Shown here: positions 22,169 through 22,235 of the stretch, piece after piece
How the letters are laid out: the number at the start of each line of letters is the position of its first letter
Numbering within the stretch: the stretch's first letter is position 1
Assembly: GCA_046541415.1 (NCBI GenBank)
Contig: JBKHDI010000063.1
Span: forward strand, 1-22,235
Origin: CAZOVB01 sp046541415
Lineage (GTDB): Bacteria; Planctomycetota; Phycisphaerae; SM23-33
Direction of reading: 5' to 3'
DNA: 22,235 bases
Made by a program: the position numbers and the translations under genes
The notes under the pieces: model-generated
Told to the model about the DNA's origin: nothing
Databases searched by the model: none
The model's input: the letters and a program-made list of their open reading frames with translations, nothing else

Positions 22169-22235
22169 ACGCGGGAGAATCAACCGATCGGCCCACTCTT
22201 CGACCGCCTGTCTTGTCCTGGGCGGCAGTTTCGTG

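Overview
The window is GC-rich, densely coded DNA from a Gram-negative bacterium. Lipid A genes (lpxD, lpxI), a LolCD-type lipoprotein export ABC transporter and tatC show a double-membrane cell. The combination of LpxI, a DUF4914-type protein, a large secreted S55 (SpoIVB-like) protein, a uronate-isomerase-like amidohydrolase and a small protein of a kind I associate with planctomycetes points to Planctomycetota, possibly a Phycisphaerae relative. That assignment is inference. No rRNA, tRNA, CRISPR array, insertion sequence or phage gene was seen.

Left part (1-8523, all minus strand): reading from right to left, xerC is followed by a gap holding a 16-bp palindrome and a good sigma70-type promoter. 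A tightly packed seven-gene run then follows: lysS, lolC/E-type permease, lolD, lpxD, lpxI, larB and nnrD (cut by the window edge). Joints are 33 bp, an 8-bp overlap, 22 bp, 5 bp, 4 bp and a 4-bp ATGA overlap, so these look like one transcription unit. It joins lysyl-tRNA charging, outer-membrane biogenesis (lipoprotein release, two lipid A steps) and cofactor handling (nickel-pincer cofactor synthesis, NAD(P)HX repair).

Middle (8601-11760): a 73-residue hypothetical protein (minus) diverges from tatC (plus). tatC converges with a 626-residue DUF4914-family protein (minus), which has a P-loop and downstream motifs resembling GTP-dependent PEP carboxykinase. Its leader carries a candidate promoter and a compact inverted repeat.

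Signalling pair (11948-16531): two hybrid sensor histidine kinases diverge from a shared AT-rich intergenic region. The minus-strand one is canonical (PAS, cysteine-bearing PAS, HisKA, HATPase, receiver). The plus-strand one has a cysteine-rich N-terminal sensor, PAS and HisKA, but a badly eroded ATP-binding domain and a pseudo-receiver before an intact receiver. A strong hairpin follows its stop codon.

Right part (16668-22146, plus strand): a secreted SpoIVB/S55-type peptidase homologue is translationally coupled (GTGA overlap) to a secreted beta-propeller/beta-sandwich protein. A cytoplasmic uronate-isomerase-like amidohydrolase follows after 41 bp. The peptidase/propeller pair and the eroded kinase are the most promising places for undescribed biology. 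No gene-free stretch exceeds about 200 bp.
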